Part shown: one piece after another, positions 34,408 to 38,477 of the stretch
Layout: every line of letters starts with the position of its first letter
How positions within the stretch are numbered: the first letter of the stretch is position 1
Assembly: GCA_023231105.1 (NCBI GenBank)
Contig: JALNWB010000019.1
Coordinates: forward strand, 1 to 38,477
Reading direction: 5' to 3'
DNA from: Ignavibacteriaceae bacterium
GTDB lineage: Bacteria; Bacteroidota; Ignavibacteria; Ignavibacteriales; Ignavibacteriaceae
DNA length: 38,477 nt
Notes under the pieces: model-generated
What the model was told of the DNA's origin: nothing
The model's input: the letters and a program-made list of their open reading frames with translations, nothing else
Databases searched by the model: none
Position numbers and translations under genes: made by a program

Positions 34408-34871
34408 ATTATTTGCCTGTTCGATTTTGAATTCTTTTAGTTATGTTTTTCTTCAACTTTAAATATTCATTTCTGAATAATTCGTAATAATGTCAGTAAT
34501 ACATTCAGCCAAAGTGAAAAGATAAAAATTAATATAATAGAGTTACTGCGAAATAAAAAGCTGTTTCTCTGGCTGCAATGTAGAGACAAATATTCTATTT
34601 TCCCTTTGCATTGAGCTAAGCTTTTATTAAAACAAAGAGACAAGATTTCTTATCATTTTAATTTTCTTTGTTATAAAAGAAAGCTGTGCTCAAGCGGCTT
34701 GGTCGTATTGAGCAACGAAACAAAGTTTGTCATCTCGTTCGTTATTTTAGAAAAAGTTCTGAATTTATTTTGAATCATTTGAATCATTCGGTGGAATCGT
34801 TATTTTTTGATTGTCCTTTAAAATATTTTAGGACAAATCGTCAAACGATACATACTATTTTAGGAGCCGCT
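34408..34871 (+). other. Divergent intergenic region
   Basis: This 464-base region lies between the minus-strand DUF1003 gene and the plus-strand propeller gene, so it should hold promoters for both. I see a direct repeat TTGAATCATTTGAATCATT at about 34771, an inverted repeat at 34811-34836, and AGGAG just before the propeller start. No gene is supported. Confidence 0.6.
34811..34836 (+). promoter_or_regulatory. Inverted repeat upstream of the propeller gene
   Basis: TTGTCCT and AGGACAA are exact inverted arms around TTAAAATATTTT, which itself contains the palindrome AAAATATTTT. It ends 35 bases before the start codon. It could be an operator; nothing shows which protein would bind. Confidence 0.45.
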
Positions 34872-37800
34872 ATGAAGAACTTACAATTAGGTTTATTAGC
34901 ACTCATCCTCCTCTCGCTGTTTCCTCAGTTAAGTGCTCAGTCTTATCAATTCAAAATCTCTTCAGCCGTTTATAACAAAATAGTTTTTAGCAGACAGGAA
35001 AGTCAAAATGATTGGGATTTATGGACTATGGATGTTGACGGAAATAATCAAACTCGTATTCATAACAGCACATCAAATGATGGCGATCCACATTTCAGAT
35101 TCGATGGTAATAAAATAGTGTTCACCAGGTTCACACAAGCAATGCCGCCAACCGGAGATATTTATGTGATTGATCCTGATGGAAATAATCTTACCAACCT
35201 GACATCTGATATTCAAACAGAAGTATCGAGACCCAAATGGAATTGGGACGGAACTAAAATAGTTTATTGTTCAAGTGTGGGGATTGATGACAAAGACATT
35301 TATATAATGAATGCTGATGGAACAAATAAAACAGCAATCATCACGGGGAGTAACAACGATGAGTGGCCTAGTTACTCTCCAAACGGACAGTACATTGTCT
35401 TTCAAAGATATATCGGCTCCGTTCAAAACCAAAAATCAAAAATATGCAGATATAAAATTTCGGACGGAACCATCACTGAACTGACTGATGGAAATAATCT
35501 TGATGAAATGCCGGTCTATTCGCCAGACGGTAATTATCTTCTTTTCAAGAGGGGAACCGCGAACCCGGAAATTTATCAACTTCGGATAGATAACTCATCT
35601 TTAACTAATCTTACAAATAATTCGGTTGCGGATGATGCACCAATGTATTCATATGACGGCACTAAAATCGCGTGGATGCAATCATCAACCGGCATGAATT
35701 CTGCAGAGATTTGGATAATGAATAGTGACGGTACTAATAAAACACAATTGACAAGCAACAGCGTTGCGGATTTCAATCCTTCTTTTGCACCATTTACTCA
35801 AGCGACAGGACCTGAAATAAATATCAAAGGGAATGATCAAGATATTCAGAGCGGCGATGCAACACCAAGCACTTCAAATTATACTGATTTTGGGAGTACT
35901 TTAGTTGATGGCGGGTCTGTAACAAGAACTTTCACAACCGAAAATAAAGGGAATCAAAACTTAACTTTGAGTGGTAATCCGATTGTTCAAATCACCGGAA
36001 CAAACTCAGCGGATTTTTCCGTTTTATCAAATCCATTAGCGACTATTGCAGCTGGAAGTTCGACAACTTTTCAAATTACATTTGATCCTGGAAGTTCCGG
36101 TGTAAGAAGTGCAACAGTAAGTATAGCCAACAATGATGCAGATGAAAACCCTTATCTATTTTCGATACAAGGAACGGGCAGTATACCTGCACTACCGGTT
36201 TACAATAAAATAGCATTCACTCGTTCGCAAAGTTCAAGTGATTGGGACATCTGGATTATGGAGCGTGATGGAACAAATGAAAAAAAGATTACCGAGAATA
36301 TATATCGAGATACCAATCCGCATTTCAATCCTTTTGGAACCAGAATTGTTTTTGCCAGATTATTCAGTCAGCAACCTATTCAAAGTGATATAATAGCAAT
36401 TGATCCGGATGGTAGAAATGAAATTAATCTAACTGATATCAGTTCAATAACTCAAGCTGCACTCTCGCCAAAGTATTCCTGGGATGGGCAATATATTACT
36501 TTTGATGTAACCGCCGGTATAGGTAATGGCGACATCTGGATGATGAACGCAGACGGAACGGGTCATCATGCAGTACTTAATTCTACTAGTGGCGACGATA
36601 GTTCTCCAGCATTTTCACCGGATGGGCAATGGATAGTATTTCAAAGATTAATCACCACACAACCTGAGCCCAAATGCAAAATATGTAAAGTCAAAATCAG
36701 TGATGGAACTGTTGTTGATCTTACGGATGGTAACTACAACGATGAAACTCCTGTATTTTCTGCCGATGGAAATTACATTTTATTTAAAAGAGGATATACT
36801 GAGTGGGATTTATTCCGAATGCCATCTGATCACAACCCAAGTGATAATACAACTTTATTGAATATGACGAACCAACCGACCACACCGGATGGAACAGCAA
36901 GCTATTCTTATGAAGGAGATAAGATTGTTTATTATACGGCAGTGATGGCTCCCGAAACTGCTGAAATATATATAATGAATTCGGATGGAAGTAATAACAC
37001 AAGAATCACAAATAATAGTGTAGCCGATTGGGATCCTACATTTTCTCCTGCGCTGCAATCTGGTACTGAAATAAATATCAAAGGAAATGATCAAACTATT
37101 CAGAATGGTGATGCAACACCACGCACTTCAGATTATACCGATTTTGGAAGTACATCAGTTGGTGTTGGTTCTCTCACAAGAACTTTCACAATCGAAAACA
37201 GCGGTAATCAAAACTTAACTTTGAGTGGTAATCCGATTGTTCAAATCACCGGAACAAACTCAACAGATTTTTCCGTTTTATCAAATCCATCAACGACAAT
37301 TTCAACTGGAGGTTCAACAACTTTTCAAATTACATTTGATCCGGGAAGTTCAGGAATAAGAAGTGCAATTGTAAGTATAGCCAATAATGATGCAGATGAA
37401 AATCCTTACACCTTTACTATTCAAGGGACAGGTACCGCCGCTGCAAACGCTATGTATGATAAAATAGCATTCACTCGTCAGGAAAGTACGAACGATTGGG
37501 ACATTTGGATTATGGATAGTGATGGGAATAATCAATACTGTCTTCTCAACAGTAGTGAGAAAGACATGAATCCTCATTTTAGTCCAGACGGAAAATATAT
37601 TGCTTTTTCAAGATCAAGCGGAACCGCTCCAAATTTGATCAACGATGTTTACATAATGAATAGTGATGGAACAAATGTCAAAAATTTGACTGATGATGTT
37701 TCGGATGGATGTGTCGGACCAAAATTTTCTTGGGACGGAAGTAAGATTGTATTCTTTCGTAATGTAATGGGAACAGGAAATGTAATATGTACAATGAATT

Positions 37801-38477
37801 TAGATGGAAGCAATAAACAATATGTGAATGATCAAACAGGCAGCCCGGTTGTAGGTGATTCACCATTTTTTACACCCGATGGACAATGGTTAGTTTTTCA
37901 GCGAGTCGATCCGGATAAATTGGAAGGAGCAGTTTATAAAGTTCCGGTTGCCGGAGGCAGCGTAATTCAACTTACCAACGCAACTGATTTTGATGAACTT
38001 CCACGCGTTTCTGCAGATGGACAATTTGTAATTTCTAAATTTGATCCGCTGAGAAACGGTATTTCAGATATAGCTAAATTTTCAATTAATCAAACACCTC
38101 AGACTTCGGCTGTTTCAAACCTTTCAAATACTCCTGCTGATTGGGAGGATGCCCCGATGTATTCTTACGAGGGAAACAAAATTGTCTTTATGGCTACTTC
38201 GGGTGGAACATATAATAGCATGGAAATTTTTGTGATGAATTCCGATGGAACAAATAGAACCAGATTGACAAATAATTCTCAACAAGATTTTGATCCGACA
38301 TTTTCACCAGCTTCACAGACCATACTGCCAAACGCTCCAACGGCATTAACAGCAACATTAATAACACAAACAAGTTTTACAGCGAATTGGAATGCAGTTA
38401 TTGGAGCTACCGGATATTATTTAGATGTATCAACCGAAAACAGTTTTACTAGTTTTGTTACCGGATATAACAACAAA
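34872..38477 (+). CDS. Large secreted TolB-propeller / choice-of-anchor D / FN3 protein, 5' part
   Basis: The frame is open for 1202 codons and leaves the window without a stop. ATG 34872 has AGGAG upstream. Residues 1-23 (MKNLQLGLLALILLSLFPQL...) form a signal peptide. Three TolB-like beta-propellers follow, at about residues 31-310, 443-730 and 860-1145. Their blades repeat forms such as DIYIMNADGTN, YSPDGNYLLFKRG and LTNNS. Choice-of-anchor D domains at about 315-437 and 732-854 separate them (EINIKGNDQ, DFGST, SLTRTFTIEN, ITFDPGSSG, VSIANNDADENPY). A fibronectin type III domain starts near 1153. The missing end may carry a sorting signal. It is likely to be exported and surface-attached, binding an unknown ligand. 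Confidence 0.92.
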   Translation, partial: MKNLQLGLLALILLSLFPQLSAQSYQFKISSAVYNKIVFSRQESQNDWDLWTMDVDGNNQTRIHNSTSNDGDPHFRFDGNKIVFTRFTQAMPPTGDIYVIDPDGNNLTNLTSDIQTEVSRPKWNWDGTKIVYCSSVGIDDKDIYIMNADGTNKTAIITGSNNDEWPSYSPNGQYIVFQRYIGSVQNQKSKICRYKISDGTITELTDGNNLDEMPVYSPDGNYLLFKRGTANPEIYQLRIDNSSLTNLTNNSVADDAPMYSYDGTKIAWMQSSTGMNSAEIWIMNSDGTNKTQLTSNSVADFNPSFAPFTQATGPEINIKGNDQDIQSGDATPSTSNYTDFGSTLVDGGSVTRTFTTENKGNQNLTLSGNPIVQITGTNSADFSVLSNPLATIAAGSSTTFQITFDPGSSGVRSATVSIANNDADENPYLFSIQGTGSIPALPVYNKIAFTRSQSSSDWDIWIMERDGTNEKKITENIYRDTNPHFNPFGTRIVFARLFSQQPIQSDIIAIDPDGRNEINLTDISSITQAALSPKYSWDGQYITFDVTAGIGNGDIWMMNADGTGHHAVLNSTSGDDSSPAFSPDGQWIVFQRLITTQPEPKCKICKVKISDGTVVDLTDGNYNDETPVFSADGNYILFKRGYTEWDLFRMPSDHNPSDNTTLLNMTNQPTTPDGTASYSYEGDKIVYYTAVMAPETAEIYIMNSDGSNNTRITNNSVADWDPTFSPALQSGTEINIKGNDQTIQNGDATPRTSDYTDFGSTSVGVGSLTRTFTIENSGNQNLTLSGNPIVQITGTNSTDFSVLSNPSTTISTGGSTTFQITFDPGSSGIRSAIVSIANNDADENPYTFTIQGTGTAAANAMYDKIAFTRQESTNDWDIWIMDSDGNNQYCLLNSSEKDMNPHFSPDGKYIAFSRSSGTAPNLINDVYIMNSDGTNVKNLTDDVSDGCVGPKFSWDGSKIVFFRNVMGTGNVICTMNLDGSNKQYVNDQTGSPVVGDSPFFTPDGQWLVFQRVDPDKLEGAVYKVPVAGGSVIQLTNATDFDELPRVSADGQFVISKFDPLRNGISDIAKFSINQTPQTSAVSNLSNTPADWEDAPMYSYEGNKIVFMATSGGTYNSMEIFVMNSDGTNRTRLTNNSQQDFDPTFSPASQTILPNAPTALTATLITQTSFTANWNAVIGATGYYLDVSTENSFTSFVTGYNNK
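35814..36180 (+). repeat. Long direct repeat in the propeller gene, copy 1
   Basis: This first anchor domain is matched by 37065-37431, exactly 1251 bases (417 codons) downstream. Stretches such as AACTTAACTTTGAGTGGTAA are identical. By my count about 20 of roughly 120 residues differ, far fewer than between the propellers. Confidence 0.9.
37065..37431 (+). repeat. Long direct repeat in the propeller gene, copy 2
   Basis: Second copy of the anchor-domain DNA repeat at 35814-36180. The third propeller is followed by a fibronectin domain instead of a third copy. Confidence 0.9.

Noticed and set aside
35576..37866. Several minus-strand frames of 60-80 codons inside the propeller gene
   Set aside because: The plus frame is open throughout with clear propeller and anchor domains; the minus frames are shadows.

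Overview
The window is AT-rich DNA that reads as a chromosomal piece of an uncultured or little-studied bacterium of the Bacteroidota/Chlorobi group, most likely near Ignavibacteria. That placement is an inference. It rests on the many genes without a clear Shine-Dalgarno site, the Wzi-like outer-membrane protein, the secreted TolB-propeller protein with choice-of-anchor D and fibronectin domains, and the purine-rich intergenic hairpin repeats. I saw no rRNA, tRNA or CRISPR array.

From 1 to about 29.4 kb, everything is on the plus strand and forms a surface-polysaccharide (O-antigen or capsule) locus. It opens with a sugar-modification module (3-5841): the 3' part of a nucleotidyltransferase, an NAD-dependent epimerase, a DegT-type aminotransferase, an SDR, an ATP-grasp ligase, a metallophosphoesterase and a TylF-like methyltransferase, mostly overlapping by a few bases. 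The next part (5.8-15 kb) holds glycosyltransferases, a Wzy-like polymerase and the clearest decay: a glycosyltransferase remnant, a wecB gene cut by one in-frame TAA, and an fdtB gene with a TAG in place of a tryptophan plus a frameshift. Its partner fdtA is intact. From 15 to 20.3 kb lies an apparently intact UDP-L-FucNAc cassette (fnlA, a cupin protein, fnlB, fnlC, a WbuB-like transferase). A WecA-like initiating transferase with an extra C-terminal membrane region follows. The end of the locus (22.5-29.4 kb) has a glycosyltransferase, a GT39-like membrane protein, a flippase candidate, an O-antigen ligase-like protein and a Wzi-like protein.

Together these genes suggest a Wzx/Wzy-type pathway: WecA-like initiation, transferases adding FucNAc and other sugars, a flippase, polymerisation, ligation and an outer-membrane step. 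The damaged genes suggest that the glycan has recently lost a 3-acetamido-3,6-dideoxyhexose branch and possibly a ManNAc branch.

From 29.4 to 33.8 kb is an island of small stress or selfish modules: DinJ/YafQ, HigB/HigA, a four-helix-bundle protein and a DUF4143 ATPase. They are separated by several families of short hairpin repeats. A minus-strand DUF1003 gene with an early in-frame stop (34012-34407) follows. The last gene (34872 to the end) encodes a very large secreted protein of three TolB-like propellers, two near-identical choice-of-anchor D domains and the start of a fibronectin type III domain. It runs off the window.
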